From contig JAKOVF010000130.1 of the NCBI GenBank assembly GCA_029782225.1, forward strand, positions 1 to 36,343: 36,343 nt of DNA, in the 5' to 3' direction. The stretch is from Chloroflexota bacterium. GTDB lineage: Bacteria > Chloroflexota > Anaerolineae > Anaerolineales > Villigracilaceae. Below the pieces are notes generated by a model, which saw only the letters and a program-made list of their open reading frames with translations, was not told where the DNA came from and did no database searches. Positions 25,104-33,300 of the stretch are shown here, piece by piece. Every line of letters starts with the position of its first letter. The first letter of the stretch is position 1. A program made the translations under genes and the position numbers.

Positions 25104-25696
25104 TATTCCAATCCCTTGGCAATATCACGCCACACGCGAATGTGGTCTTCCATGCTCTTCAGCTCTCCATTAGCCGCCATCTCGTCAAGAGTTTTTCCAA
25201 GGACGTTGCGTAACTCAGCAACCTGGACGTTGGCATTAGGGAACTTCTTGTAAACTTCCTGGTTGCGTGTAAATGTCGCTTTAATAATCTCGTCGGCTGT
25301 CTTGTACTTTCCGGCGGCAATCTCGTCTGCTACAGCTAAAAAGACACCACGCACGGCCTGTTTTAGGTCAGCCGACAATCCCTTGGATTTCTCGCGGACT
25401 AGCTTAGTAATGGGACTGTCAGGAACCGGCTGCGGACCTGGGTCGGGCGGTTGGTCGGTACACTCCCGAAAACACCGCACCTTGTTGCCGTCAAGGATGT
25501 ACATGACCGGCACATCGCCGACCCTAGCAAAAAATGCCTTGCTGCCGTCAGGCAATGTGAACACGGTGTTGTAGGTGATGGCAGCTTGTGAGACAGCCGC
25601 CGACGCAGCAATCGCCACAATAGAAAGCAAAAGCGTGCCAATGGCAACCGCATCCATCCAGTACGTTTTAATGCAACGGGCAATGCGACGTAGCAT
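25103..25696 (-). CDS. Single-pass membrane protein, spanin-like or lysis accessory
   Basis: 197 residues, GGAG eight bases before ATG 25696. The positively charged start (MLRRIARCIKTYW) leads into a hydrophobic helix at about 15-38 (DAVAIGTLLLSIVAIAASAAV). A small beta region with a Cys pair (CFREC, near 74-78), a Pro-rich linker (PPDPGPQPVPDSP) and a C-terminal helical domain follow, the last ending DHIRVWRDIAKGLE. N-in, C-periplasmic topology is expected. Inner-membrane spanins have this membrane helix, linker and helical domain order. It is coupled to the cysteine peptidase by a TAATG overlap. A membrane-anchored structural or exclusion role is also possible. Confidence 0.62.
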   Translation of the reverse strand: MLRRIARCIKTYWMDAVAIGTLLLSIVAIAASAAVSQAAITYNTVFTLPDGSKAFFARVGDVPVMYILDGNKVRCFRECTDQPPDPGPQPVPDSPITKLVREKSKGLSADLKQAVRGVFLAVADEIAAGKYKTADEIIKATFTRNQEVYKKFPNANVQVAELRNVLGKTLDEMAANGELKSMEDHIRVWRDIAKGLE

Positions 25697-25727
25697 TGAA
25701 TTGCTCCATTAAACAGTGGGTTCAGCG

Positions 25728-26282
25728 TTATCTTTGGGTTTCGGAATCTTTGGGTTTCGGACCGTTGGCTTTCTGCTTGAAATGCAACTCACGAATCAGA
25801 TTCGCAATCAAAACGACCATCTGAATGATTGTCAAAATCTGCGGGAACGCGCCGGCATAGTCACCGAAGTCAGCCATCACCGTGCGGTCGTGGTTGGTGA
25901 TGTACGGAGAGATGAGGTTGTAGATGTTGATGAACTGCTCAGACTCTACAAACTTTTTGGTCGTGTTGACAACCACATCGTCAACGCCTGTGCTTGTGTA
26001 CTGCGAAATAACCTGCAAAAGGTTGAGAGCATTGAGCAGATAGGCTTGAGCGGCGCTGGGGTTGGACCAATCAGGAAATGTGATCAAAGCCTGGATGTCG
26101 ATGGCTTCGTTGCTGAAAATATCCCGCAACAGCCTAAGCAACCGGATCATGTCGGCTAGTCGCACAATCGAAACAGCCGACTCAGCCGTAAGTTTCTTCA
26201 GCTCCGCCGGTAGAGCCGCTTCGTCGAACTTGTCGCCCATCGCCTTTCGTAACGCCTGTGATACATCAAGTGCTTGCAGCAT
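25728..26282 (-). CDS. Membrane-associated helical protein in the lysis cluster
   Basis: 184 residues from ATG 26282 with the excellent site ACGGAGGAAG. Highly helical. A hydrophobic helix lies near the C-terminus (about 147-165, PQILTIIQMVVLIANLIREL), followed by a basic tail (KQKANGPKPKDSETQR). Residues 30-60 form an amphipathic helix (AVSIVRLADMIRLLRLLRDIF). The single C-terminal transmembrane segment with a charged tail could be a holin, antiholin or pinholin-like protein, or a tail-anchored accessory. Family not recognised. Confidence 0.6.
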   Translation of the reverse strand: MLQALDVSQALRKAMGDKFDEAALPAELKKLTAESAVSIVRLADMIRLLRLLRDIFSNEAIDIQALITFPDWSNPSAAQAYLLNALNLLQVISQYTSTGVDDVVVNTTKKFVESEQFINIYNLISPYITNHDRTVMADFGDYAGAFPQILTIIQMVVLIANLIRELHFKQKANGPKPKDSETQR

Positions 26283-26301
26283 GTCTTCCTCCGTTGGTTT
26301 C

Positions 26302-26694
26302 CTAGAGGTTCACAAATCCTTGGCACTTACGGTTGGTTTTCTTGCAAACTTCAACAATGTGTCCAGCAGGGTCGCTCGCGTTGACAAACGCCTTGGGGTC
26401 CCCTGGAAAGTCGGCTAACTGCGACAGGTAAATGTCGTTGTCCTTGGGCGTGTAGCCGTGCTTCTTGGCGTCCGCGACCAGCTCTTTGAGCTGCCAATCA
26501 TTAAACTGATCTGAAAGCCAGTGTCTTCCTTTCAAAAACTGGGTTGTGGTGTTGACAACCGCACAAACCGGCTGGTGGCGCTGGAGTTTCTTTGACTGGC
26601 ATGCTGGACAAGACGGCTTCTCGTCACGAAGGTGCATCGCCTCGAACGTCTTGTTGCAAGCTAAGCATGTGTAGTCATACGTGACGTAACCCAT
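26302..26694 (-). CDS. Zinc-ribbon protein (FmdB-like N-terminus)
   Basis: 130 residues, ATG at 26694 with GGAG upstream. C10-x2-C13 and C29-x2-C32 form a zinc ribbon very like the FmdB regulatory-protein family (YDYTCLACNKTFE, CPACQS), which in phages is seen in small virion or regulatory proteins. The remaining 95 residues (LKGRHWLSDQF, HGYTPKDNDIYLSQL) are unfamiliar and have a further Cys pair near the C-terminus (VCKKTNRKC). Encoded directly after the portal gene. Its function may be nucleic-acid or protein binding. Confidence 0.66.
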   Translation of the reverse strand: MGYVTYDYTCLACNKTFEAMHLRDEKPSCPACQSKKLQRHQPVCAVVNTTTQFLKGRHWLSDQFNDWQLKELVADAKKHGYTPKDNDIYLSQLADFPGDPKAFVNASDPAGHIVEVCKKTNRKCQGFVNL

Positions 26695-26705
26695 CCTTAT
26701 GGCTC

Positions 26706-28712
26706 CTACTTACCGGCCATTGCCCGTTGTGCGGCTGCTGCTTCAGGCTGCGGAACAGGGGGGCGTTCCGGTTGTGGCTGTGGCTGCGGCTGCTGGGTGG
26801 GTGCCTGCTGCGCCGGTTGCCCCTGTTGGGCTGGCTGAGCCTGTGCCTGCTGCATCTGTTGTAGCATGGCCTGCTGCTGGGCCTGTGCTGCCTGCACTTG
26901 CTCTGGACTGAGCATGACATCCTTGAGGTCAAACCCAACAAGCTCCGACCACTTCCGCATGATCGCCAGCACCGGCTGCATGCTACCAGTCGCAGTAACG
27001 ATCTGCTGAATTGCCCCACTGAAGGTCCGCATAAACTCGTTGAGTTCTTCCAACTCAGCTTGCCGCCCACGGACCTTACCTGGACCGGCACTGACACTGT
27101 ACTCCAACTCCGAGTGAATCCAGCTATCGGGATCGGAATTGACCAGCGACCAAATCGCGTAACCGATCCTCCCCAGGGCCTTGGTTCCCGTCACATCATT
27201 CAGATACCGTGCCGTGGCCAAAGCCTCAATCTTGGCAAGATCAATCTGCCACTTTTCAACGAGCGAAGCCATGTAGTCAACGCGAAGTGTGGCAAACGTC
27301 TTGCGAATCGTCACATCGGCTGCGGATCGAGGCTGTGACTCAGGGGTGGAGCCGTAAATCAGCTCGTTCAATCCTGTCCGCATCTCGATCAAGCGGTGTA
27401 GTGTCTCGGCAAGTCGCCACGGCTCAGACGGCACAGGGGGACGCGAGAGGAACTGCACCTGGTCATCAACTGACCGCTGGTGAACGTCGAGGGGGATCAC
27501 CACCTCGTCAGCATCACCATCAAGCAGCTCACGCACCTGGTCAGCAGCATCCGTTGGAACACCAAGCACATCACGAGACTGCCGCCAAGTCTTGGTGATG
27601 AGGTGCGACATGAGAAGATTGAGGGCTTTAATCTCGCCAAGAGCCGGCGCAAGCGGGGGAATCGGATAGCAGTATCCAGGCATCCGGCCAAAGTCAATGC
27701 ACGTCACCGGAAACGGGTTGTCGGCCACAGGATCAATTGGCCAACCCAGATATTGGCCGACAGCAAAAGGGTCGTCCCCGTAACCGATCACATTCAACGG
27801 CGACTCGAACCCGTCGCAGATTTCCAGATAAACCTTCTTCGGCAAAGTCCGCCACAGCTCACGTTCGTCAGGGTCCATCTTGGCGGTCAGGGGAATCGCG
27901 CCGGCCCGTGACCAAACCCGATAGTACGTGACCAAATCGCGCTCGCTCTTGGCCTTGAGCTTGTCGATTTCCGTTTGAATCGGCTTCTTCCCTGTCCCCA
28001 GCGTGGTGGACGCATTGTAGCCGCGCTGAAGCAATTCCGGCTCAATCCCCCACCGCTCGGCCACCACCAGCCGTGGCTCACTCACCCGAATGGCAACCCA
28101 GCCCGCATCTTCGTAGGACCATGCTTCTGGGTCAATTAAAAAGCTGTCGGCAAGGATGTGCTCATGACCGATCTGAATCCCACCGTCTTCACTCACTTCG
28201 ACAACGGGAATGGCAACGGCGCGGCCAGTCAACAATCCATCAATCGTCGCCATCCGTGACAAATCCGTAAGACCGTACCGCGCCGGCCAATAGTTGAGCA
28301 TCCGTTCAATGAGCGTAGCACGCAGCTTTCGTAGCGGCATAAGAGCATCGTCTTCCTGGCTCGCCGCCGTTAATAGCTGCATAAGCATGGGATCATTGAG
28401 GCCCTCAATCCCAGAGATTTGCGGGAAAACCCGCTTGGGCGACACCCGCCGGACAGGGGCCGACCATGACAAGAGGGGGCCTAACAGGGAAACGGCTTCG
28501 TAGGCTTTGAGGATTTGGACTTGAAAGCGTGGCCTCGTCTCTGGACCAGCCTTCCCGTAAAGGCGGATCAGGCTTTCGTCAGTCGTTGGACTGAAGGAAA
28601 AGTAGAACGCCCGCACTTCGTCACACGCCGAGCGCCACGGGGCCGCGTCTTGCTCGGCGCGTGATAAGGCCTCAACCCAACGACGTGTGACCTGTCGCCA
28701 TGTTACGGGCAT
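26706..28712 (-). CDS. Portal protein
   Basis: 668 residues. Forms the dodecameric ring at the special capsid vertex through which DNA is packaged and ejected. The middle (residues about 150-540) has the helical-beta layout of podoviral portals: SRMATIDGLLTGRAVAIP, LADSFLIDPEA, DLVTYYRVWSR and the RTGLNELIYGS-SAADVTIRKTF stretch typical of the long stem/crown helices. The size fits large podoviral portals (T7 536, P22 725). The C-terminal 80 residues are Gln/Pro/Ala-rich low complexity (QAQPAQQGQPAQQ), unusual in length. It is downstream of the terminase gene with only a small gene between. The ribosome site is weak, and coupling to the preceding small gene is likely. Confidence 0.85.
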   Translation of the reverse strand: MPVTWRQVTRRWVEALSRAEQDAAPWRSACDEVRAFYFSFSPTTDESLIRLYGKAGPETRPRFQVQILKAYEAVSLLGPLLSWSAPVRRVSPKRVFPQISGIEGLNDPMLMQLLTAASQEDDALMPLRKLRATLIERMLNYWPARYGLTDLSRMATIDGLLTGRAVAIPVVEVSEDGGIQIGHEHILADSFLIDPEAWSYEDAGWVAIRVSEPRLVVAERWGIEPELLQRGYNASTTLGTGKKPIQTEIDKLKAKSERDLVTYYRVWSRAGAIPLTAKMDPDERELWRTLPKKVYLEICDGFESPLNVIGYGDDPFAVGQYLGWPIDPVADNPFPVTCIDFGRMPGYCYPIPPLAPALGEIKALNLLMSHLITKTWRQSRDVLGVPTDAADQVRELLDGDADEVVIPLDVHQRSVDDQVQFLSRPPVPSEPWRLAETLHRLIEMRTGLNELIYGSTPESQPRSAADVTIRKTFATLRVDYMASLVEKWQIDLAKIEALATARYLNDVTGTKALGRIGYAIWSLVNSDPDSWIHSELEYSVSAGPGKVRGRQAELEELNEFMRTFSGAIQQIVTATGSMQPVLAIMRKWSELVGFDLKDVMLSPEQVQAAQAQQQAMLQQMQQAQAQPAQQGQPAQQAPTQQPQPQPQPERPPVPQPEAAAAQRAMAGK

Positions 28713-28717
28713 GTCAG

Positions 28718-29011
28718 TTACGTCGCTTCCTTTTCTTTGCGATGCTTATCTTCCTTGACTGTCGGAGCAGGCTCGCAAAAGTCCCAAGCACCGACAATCC
28801 TTAACTCGTCACGCGGGCGATATTGCACGGTAGGTTCGTTAAGCCACGGGGCACCATACACAACCCTCGTCCCACGTTCCGTGTCCACAAACAATGTCAC
28901 CAATCCTTGGCCTGCAACACGCCATACCCGTGCCGGATAAGGGTGAGAGCTGCGATCAGCATTCCTGTACCAGAGAACTGTTTCACCAACTTTCGGTTCA
29001 CGCGCCGCCAT
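28718..29011 (-). CDS. Small protein first in the portal operon
   Basis: 97 residues from ATG 29011, nine bases after GGAGG; a TTG at 29017 is a poorer start. Beta-rich N-terminal half (VGETVLWYRN, YPARVWRVAG, LVTLFVDTERG) suggests an SH3-like barrel, and the C-terminus is a charged Lys/Glu helix (KEDKHRKEKEAT). No family recognised. It is the first gene behind the structured leader and two promoters and comes immediately before the portal gene, with 5 bases between them. Confidence 0.6.
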   Translation of the reverse strand: MAAREPKVGETVLWYRNADRSSHPYPARVWRVAGQGLVTLFVDTERGTRVVYGAPWLNEPTVQYRPRDELRIVGAWDFCEPAPTVKEDKHRKEKEAT

Positions 29012-29053
29012 GTACAAATACCTCCATGAAATTACCTGCTTGCAAACGGTTGC

Positions 29054-29062
29054 ATTATATCA
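29054..29062 (-). promoter_or_regulatory. Extended -10 promoter near the portal operon
   Basis: Minus strand TGATATAAT: the TGn extension followed by a perfect TATAAT at 29054-29059, with no good -35. Start near 29047 would give a 36-base leader to ATG 29011. It lies inside the leader of the upstream consensus promoter. Confidence 0.55.
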
Positions 29063-29085
29063 TATTTGCGCGCTTTTGTGACGCT

Positions 29086-29173
29086 CCGCTAGGGCTAAAG
29101 CCCTGCGGCTTCTTGGGCAACCCCCGCCATCGCAGAGGTTAGCGCCCAACGGCTGCGTCCCAGCCGAACGTTG
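29086..29173 (-). promoter_or_regulatory. Structured leader RNA with two hairpins
   Basis: Between the two promoters. Hairpin A (29086-29108): CCGC and AGGGC pair with GCCCT and GCGG around a TAAA loop with one bulged base. Hairpin B (29147-29173): CAACG pairs with CGTTG at the base and GCTG with CAGC above it, or alternatively CGGCTG with CAGCCG. Neither has a U run after it in the minus direction, so they are not simple terminators. Confidence 0.5.
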
Positions 29174-29188
29174 ATACTCCATGTCGAT

Positions 29189-29217
29189 ATTATAGCACGC
29201 ATCTACAGGTTTGTCAA
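29189..29217 (-). promoter_or_regulatory. Consensus sigma70 promoter after the terminase gene
   Basis: TTGACA (29212-29217), exactly 17 bases, TATAAT (29189-29194): both boxes perfect. The -35 contains the terminase gene's TGA stop (29214-29216). Predicted start near 29182, about 170 bases before the first clear start codon (29011). Confidence 0.88.
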
Positions 29218-30917
29218 GGACTACCACCACCCAAAACGCCAAGGCGCACATTCTTACGCCGTTGCTTCTTGCTGCGATTGAGTAATTCCTTTCGCAATCG
29301 CTCCTTCTGGTCAGCTACGGTCGGACGGACAACATGCTTAGGGTGGGCCGCAATCAGATAACCCAAGCAGTCCATAAGATGGTTGTCTGCGGCAACTGGC
29401 GTATCATCAACTCCGGTTCGCCCAACCCTCTTGCGGTAACTCAAAAACTCCCGCTCTAGGTTGGGACAACGGGCCTGCAAATACAGGAACTTGGGCATGT
29501 ACACGCCGCCGCCCAATTCCCTGGTGATCAGTGTGTCCCGAACCTCAGCAATCCTTCCCGCTACGTCCGTGCTCCCTGGATAGAACCCTGAGCCAGTACG
29601 TACACTCGCGATCCCCAGCTCCCGAAAATAGTTTTCCAAGAGTTTGATCGCTGTGTATGAAACACCCGCCGTCGAAACCCTTGCCCCTTGCATGTCGATG
29701 TAGAAAGCCTCTGGTCGCCGCCCCTGGAGCTTTCGCTTGATAGCTTGGGCCATTTGTTTTACATCGCAGTTGCGAATGTAAACCTCGTCGTAGGCAATGA
29801 TGAAGTCTCCGACTTCCGGCGGGGGAATCGCAATGAACAGAGCCGCCCCGACGGTGTGCCCTGGGTCGATAGCGACGTAGATTGTCCAGTCTTGCGGCGG
29901 CATCCATGCCATGACGTTGGGAAAGAGTGAGTCGATTGGGTGACGCGGCGTGCCCCCATAGTAAATGGGCAAGGCGTGCACAGATGGCGAAAACTCTGGA
30001 TAGACTAGGACCGAATCCAAGGCGAACTCGCCTTGGTCTCTGGATTTGCGCTCTTCCTCTGTCCATAGAGCTAATGTCCGACGGCGTTCTTCTTCGGGTA
30101 AGTATGGGTTAGCCGAAAAAATACCGCGAAACTCGACAACACTCGGATTGGGCAGCCCGCTCTCTTGCTCGGCTTGACGATGGAGCCTGATGAGTGCGTT
30201 GTTTTTGGAATGAGGGAATACTGCCCAGATAAGTTTGCCCCCACGGTCAGCAAGACGAGAAATCAACTCCGGCACAAAGGCTTCCTGTTTCAAGTCTTCG
30301 TCGATCATGACGAGATCGACAGGATCGCTTTGGGGAGGCTCACGACCACTAGAGAATGCCCGAATCGTGGTCCCACACATCGGATGGCCAGGGGCAGGAT
30401 CAATGATGACCGATGAGAAAATACGATCCTTTTTGAACCGCCACGCCACCGTCCTCACGCAACGCTCTGGAATGAACGGACGGGCTGGCATCCTTTCAGA
30501 CTCGCGGCCCGCATCAAGTACAGGGTCCCACGCGCGAAGTTGCTTTGTTTGCGGGTCCTCGATAATCCAGTAGGCCCCTGGACAAAACAGATACCGCCAC
30601 ACGGTACGGCCAATGTTGGATTCCTCGTAGCAAACCACCCAAATATCCAGGGGGCGGTTGGTGGGGTACTTGCCGTAAGGGTCTTGTCCAAGCGCCGCAC
30701 GGGCGACTTCGGCATAGCACGCCATAGATTTACCGGAACGGACACCACCCCGAAAGACTCGCACCTTGGCTGGGCACGCATGGAACCGCTCTTGTTCCGG
30801 CATCGGACGGTACAGGGCCAAACCTGCCGTCCGCCGCTCAAGCAATTCCTGGGCTAACTCACGCAAGACTTGCCGCTTGGCTTCACCGTCTAGAGGGATA
30901 TGGCTCAGGTCAACCAT
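29214..30917 (-). CDS. terL: Terminase large subunit (DNA packaging ATPase/nuclease)
   Basis: 567 residues. Cuts concatemeric DNA and pumps it into the prohead. ATPase: Walker A FRGGVRSGKS (55-64), Walker B DLVMIDED (201-208). Nuclease RNase H-like domain: IYVAIDPGHT with D351, FYIDMQ with D408, and AADNHLMDCLGYLIA with D511/D516. Length and motif order are normal for the family. The ATG at 30917 has AGGGG upstream. Downstream the gene runs into a promoter whose -35 box contains its stop codon. Which packaging strategy (cos, pac or terminal repeats) it uses cannot be told by eye. Confidence 0.92.
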   Translation of the reverse strand: MVDLSHIPLDGEAKRQVLRELAQELLERRTAGLALYRPMPEQERFHACPAKVRVFRGGVRSGKSMACYAEVARAALGQDPYGKYPTNRPLDIWVVCYEESNIGRTVWRYLFCPGAYWIIEDPQTKQLRAWDPVLDAGRESERMPARPFIPERCVRTVAWRFKKDRIFSSVIIDPAPGHPMCGTTIRAFSSGREPPQSDPVDLVMIDEDLKQEAFVPELISRLADRGGKLIWAVFPHSKNNALIRLHRQAEQESGLPNPSVVEFRGIFSANPYLPEEERRRTLALWTEEERKSRDQGEFALDSVLVYPEFSPSVHALPIYYGGTPRHPIDSLFPNVMAWMPPQDWTIYVAIDPGHTVGAALFIAIPPPEVGDFIIAYDEVYIRNCDVKQMAQAIKRKLQGRRPEAFYIDMQGARVSTAGVSYTAIKLLENYFRELGIASVRTGSGFYPGSTDVAGRIAEVRDTLITRELGGGVYMPKFLYLQARCPNLEREFLSYRKRVGRTGVDDTPVAADNHLMDCLGYLIAAHPKHVVRPTVADQKERLRKELLNRSKKQRRKNVRLGVLGGGSP

Positions 30918-30927
30918 GGCACAACCC

Positions 30928-31584
30928 CTATCCTTCTAGGTCGCTGTCATCAACTGGCGATTCGTCTTGAGTCGGGGGTACTTGACTTTCCTCTGGAGTG
31001 TCTTGCCCGTCGGCTTCACTGGCAAGCAACTGCCTGATCGTCTTCTCAATTTCCTCGTCAGACATCTGGGCGTAACGGCTGGCTTGTAGCTTCCGCCGTG
31101 CACTAGCCTCCAACGCATCGAACACCCACTTGATGGCCTGGAGCGTTGTCCTTGATCCTGGATTCCGCCGCATGGCCTCGACAAGCTGGAGCACAAATAG
31201 CCTTGCAGCGCCAGTATGCCCACCAAGCATGGCGAGCAGGTCTTCGAGAAGAATATCTGGATCGGGAACTTCCCGCACACTACCCGAACGTCCACCAGCC
31301 AAGCCCGTCAACACCGCATGCTCAGCCGCAGACATCAGGGTCTTGTGCAGCTCTTCCGTGTACTTGAGATCGGCATTGGCACGCCGATCCTCAGCCACAA
31401 TCAAAGGATGGAGTTTATCGGCACATTCCATACAGACAACCTGTGACCTTGGGCTATCTATCGCACCCTCTGGGTGACGTGAATACAGGACGACTGTCTC
31501 GCCAACGGAGACAGTCGTCCCGCAATGCTGGCATTCCGTAACACGTTCCGACAGCTTTGGCAGCTTAGAACGGAAATCGGACAT
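30928..31584 (-). CDS. Possible terminase small subunit with zinc-finger N-terminus
   Basis: 218 residues from ATG 31584 (a slightly longer start at 31611 is possible; neither has a strong ribosome site, and the gene overlaps the preceding one by 20 bases). The N-terminus has two CxxC pairs (C18-C21, C51-C54), a zinc ribbon. The centre is helical (DPDILLEDLLAMLGG, LQAIKWVFDALEASARRK). The C-terminus is acidic (DESPVDDSDLEG). It lies 10 bases before the large terminase, the position where the small subunit is normally found, and a DNA-binding N-terminus plus helical oligomerisation middle would fit. Homology is not visible, so this call rests on position and general character. Confidence 0.45.
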   Translation of the reverse strand: MSDFRSKLPKLSERVTECQHCGTTVSVGETVVLYSRHPEGAIDSPRSQVVCMECADKLHPLIVAEDRRANADLKYTEELHKTLMSAAEHAVLTGLAGGRSGSVREVPDPDILLEDLLAMLGGHTGAARLFVLQLVEAMRRNPGSRTTLQAIKWVFDALEASARRKLQASRYAQMSDEEIEKTIRQLLASEADGQDTPEESQVPPTQDESPVDDSDLEG

Positions 31585-32119
31585 AGGCTCGAAGTGTGTC
31601 ACCATCGGCACTGGCCGAAGACATCGCCAAACCGATCATCATGATCGCGTTGGATTGTGCCTCAGCAGCGCTGGCGGGCAACGTGGGGATGGTTTGCACC
31701 TTGCCGGTGTCGGCGTTGGTGATCATCGAATTGGAACTGATTGCGTCGGCTGCCGTCACCGTCACCGGCCCTTCCTTGATCAGCCAGAAAAGGTCCCCGT
31801 CGGCGACATCGGCATTAAGTTCGGGGTCCACAACACCGGCCACAGCCTGCAAGCCTTCGCCGGTCTTGCCACCTACCCGCTTGCCGACATAGTCGCTCTT
31901 CCAGTTCACCAGTGCTCCAGGGGACAAGGCTGCCCCAGAATCATTGCGAACCAGAACGGCCCGCCGCCGTCGGTTGGTCAGACGGGCACCCTCTTGCACG
32001 GTATCGGAAAAGATGGCCTCATAACCTTCGAGCATCGACACCTTGGCCTGCTCGTCGGCAGTCGGCGTCCTGCCGAAATAGGTTTGGCCTAGTCCAAAAG
32101 GCTTCGCAGCATAATCCAT
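31565..32119 (-). CDS. Capsid decoration/stabilisation-like protein
   Basis: 184 residues from ATG 32119 with TTGGAGGTG upstream. After a 40-residue N-terminal arm there is a beta-rich segment (AVLVRNDSGAALSPGALVNW, AGVVDPELNADVADGDLFWLI, GPVTVTAADAISSNSMI). This is the pattern of small capsid cement or stabilising proteins with a DUF2190-like beta fold. It follows the major capsid gene, separated by 63 bases, which is where decoration proteins are usually encoded. The match is in style; I am not certain of the family. Confidence 0.55.
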   Translation of the reverse strand: MDYAAKPFGLGQTYFGRTPTADEQAKVSMLEGYEAIFSDTVQEGARLTNRRRRAVLVRNDSGAALSPGALVNWKSDYVGKRVGGKTGEGLQAVAGVVDPELNADVADGDLFWLIKEGPVTVTAADAISSNSMITNADTGKVQTIPTLPASAAEAQSNAIMMIGLAMSSASADGDTLRAYVRFPF

Positions 32120-32182
32120 AAACACACCTCCAAATCCTAAAGTGTCTCTTTCTTCTTCTTCTCTTTCAGGCAGCCAAACAGG

Positions 32183-33277
32183 TTATGCGTAGTTGTAGAG
32201 CTTCGCAAACCATCGCGGCGACTTGAACTGCCACTGACCGAAGAAGTAGATCAGGAACAGCCAGCTCGCCGTTCGCGGGTCCCAATCCGGCCCCTTGGAG
32301 TCGAACAACTGAGACGTTAGGGCGTGGAGGGTGATTTTGCTCGTGTTGAGAATGTAGCCCGTGTTGGCCGGAACCCCATACTCGTCAATGATGTCCACGC
32401 CGTCAATCGAAAACCCACCAGGGAAGCCAATCTCTGTCAGCCGACGGGCCGGCGCCAGGATTCGCTGCCGCTCCAGGACACCGTTCACCAGCTCGGTGTA
32501 AAGTTCCGACGAGAGGATGCACAAGTCAGGACGGCCTTGCTGCCCTTGAGCCGCTGTGCACCACTTGATCGCTTGACGAATCGCCCGCTCACCCGTGTCT
32601 TTGAACGTGGCGTGCGAGCTGTCCACCCACCGCGTGGAAGACCAGTTGACTAGCTTCGGCGACCAGGCACCGTACCGAGCCTGTCCCTTGCCGCTCGGCC
32701 AGTCCGTCCCCAAGGCTGCGTTCGGCTTCACGGACATATCAGCCGACCACACCGCCCCACCGCTACCAGGGGCCGTGCTCATACCGGCGTACACGTCATC
32801 AGGGATGGCGATCAAATCGGCTGCCGTCACCGAGACGCCGTTGCCCATGAAACTTTCAATCCCCGCCAAGTCATCGGGTTCAAGAGCATCCTCATAGAAG
32901 CTCAGCCCGAATTGCTCGACAAGGCTCTCCTCCATGTCTGGAACGATCTTGGCGTAACGATCCAAGATTTGGGCGTCCCCCTGGTTCTGGAGCCGTTCCT
33001 TCTCCGTCATGGAATCGGAGACATACACGCCGCCCCACTCCAGGTTGGCGTATCGGTACTTGTCCGATTCCACATAGTCGATCACGCCCGCACCGAAGTT
33101 TTGGACTTCAGGTTTCGCCAGCTTGATCGGCCACTGGAGCATCGTACCGTTGGCCCCAGTCTCGATTCGACCACGCGACCGAAGCATCGCAAAGACAGGC
33201 TGGTTGTTGATGGTAACATCTTCAACCTCCTTGAGATACTTCGGGGTGGTTGTTGCAACAATTTGCAGTGCGTTCAT
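32183..33277 (-). CDS. Major capsid protein
   Basis: 364 residues, ATG 33277 with ACGGAGG upstream. Likely HK97-fold capsid subunit. Residues 15-65 read as an N-arm/E-loop region (EVEDVTINNQPVFAMLRSRG), 90-160 as spine helix (TEKERLQNQGDAQILDRYAK), and the C-terminal half as P-domain and A-domain (RPDLCILSSELYTELVNGV, ending FKSPRWFAKLYNYA). It lies between the scaffold-like gene and the decoration-like gene, the standard place. No protease gene is seen next to it and the N-terminus looks short, so maturation by cleavage is not expected, as in T7-like phages. Confidence 0.82.
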   Translation of the reverse strand: MNALQIVATTTPKYLKEVEDVTINNQPVFAMLRSRGRIETGANGTMLQWPIKLAKPEVQNFGAGVIDYVESDKYRYANLEWGGVYVSDSMTEKERLQNQGDAQILDRYAKIVPDMEESLVEQFGLSFYEDALEPDDLAGIESFMGNGVSVTAADLIAIPDDVYAGMSTAPGSGGAVWSADMSVKPNAALGTDWPSGKGQARYGAWSPKLVNWSSTRWVDSSHATFKDTGERAIRQAIKWCTAAQGQQGRPDLCILSSELYTELVNGVLERQRILAPARRLTEIGFPGGFSIDGVDIIDEYGVPANTGYILNTSKITLHALTSQLFDSKGPDWDPRTASWLFLIYFFGQWQFKSPRWFAKLYNYA

Positions 33278-33300
33278 TCAACAAACCTCCGTGACTGAAA

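Noticed and set aside
29060..29182. Forty-codon minus-strand frame starting at the predicted start site of the consensus promoter
   Set aside because: Its ATG coincides with the expected transcription start, so there is no ribosome site, and the frame covers the hairpins with low-complexity Arg/Ala content. More likely a leader than a gene.
32126..32182. Terminator between capsid and decoration genes
   Set aside because: The gap holds only a purine-rich run on the minus strand (AGAAGAAGAAGAAAGAG) with no stem.
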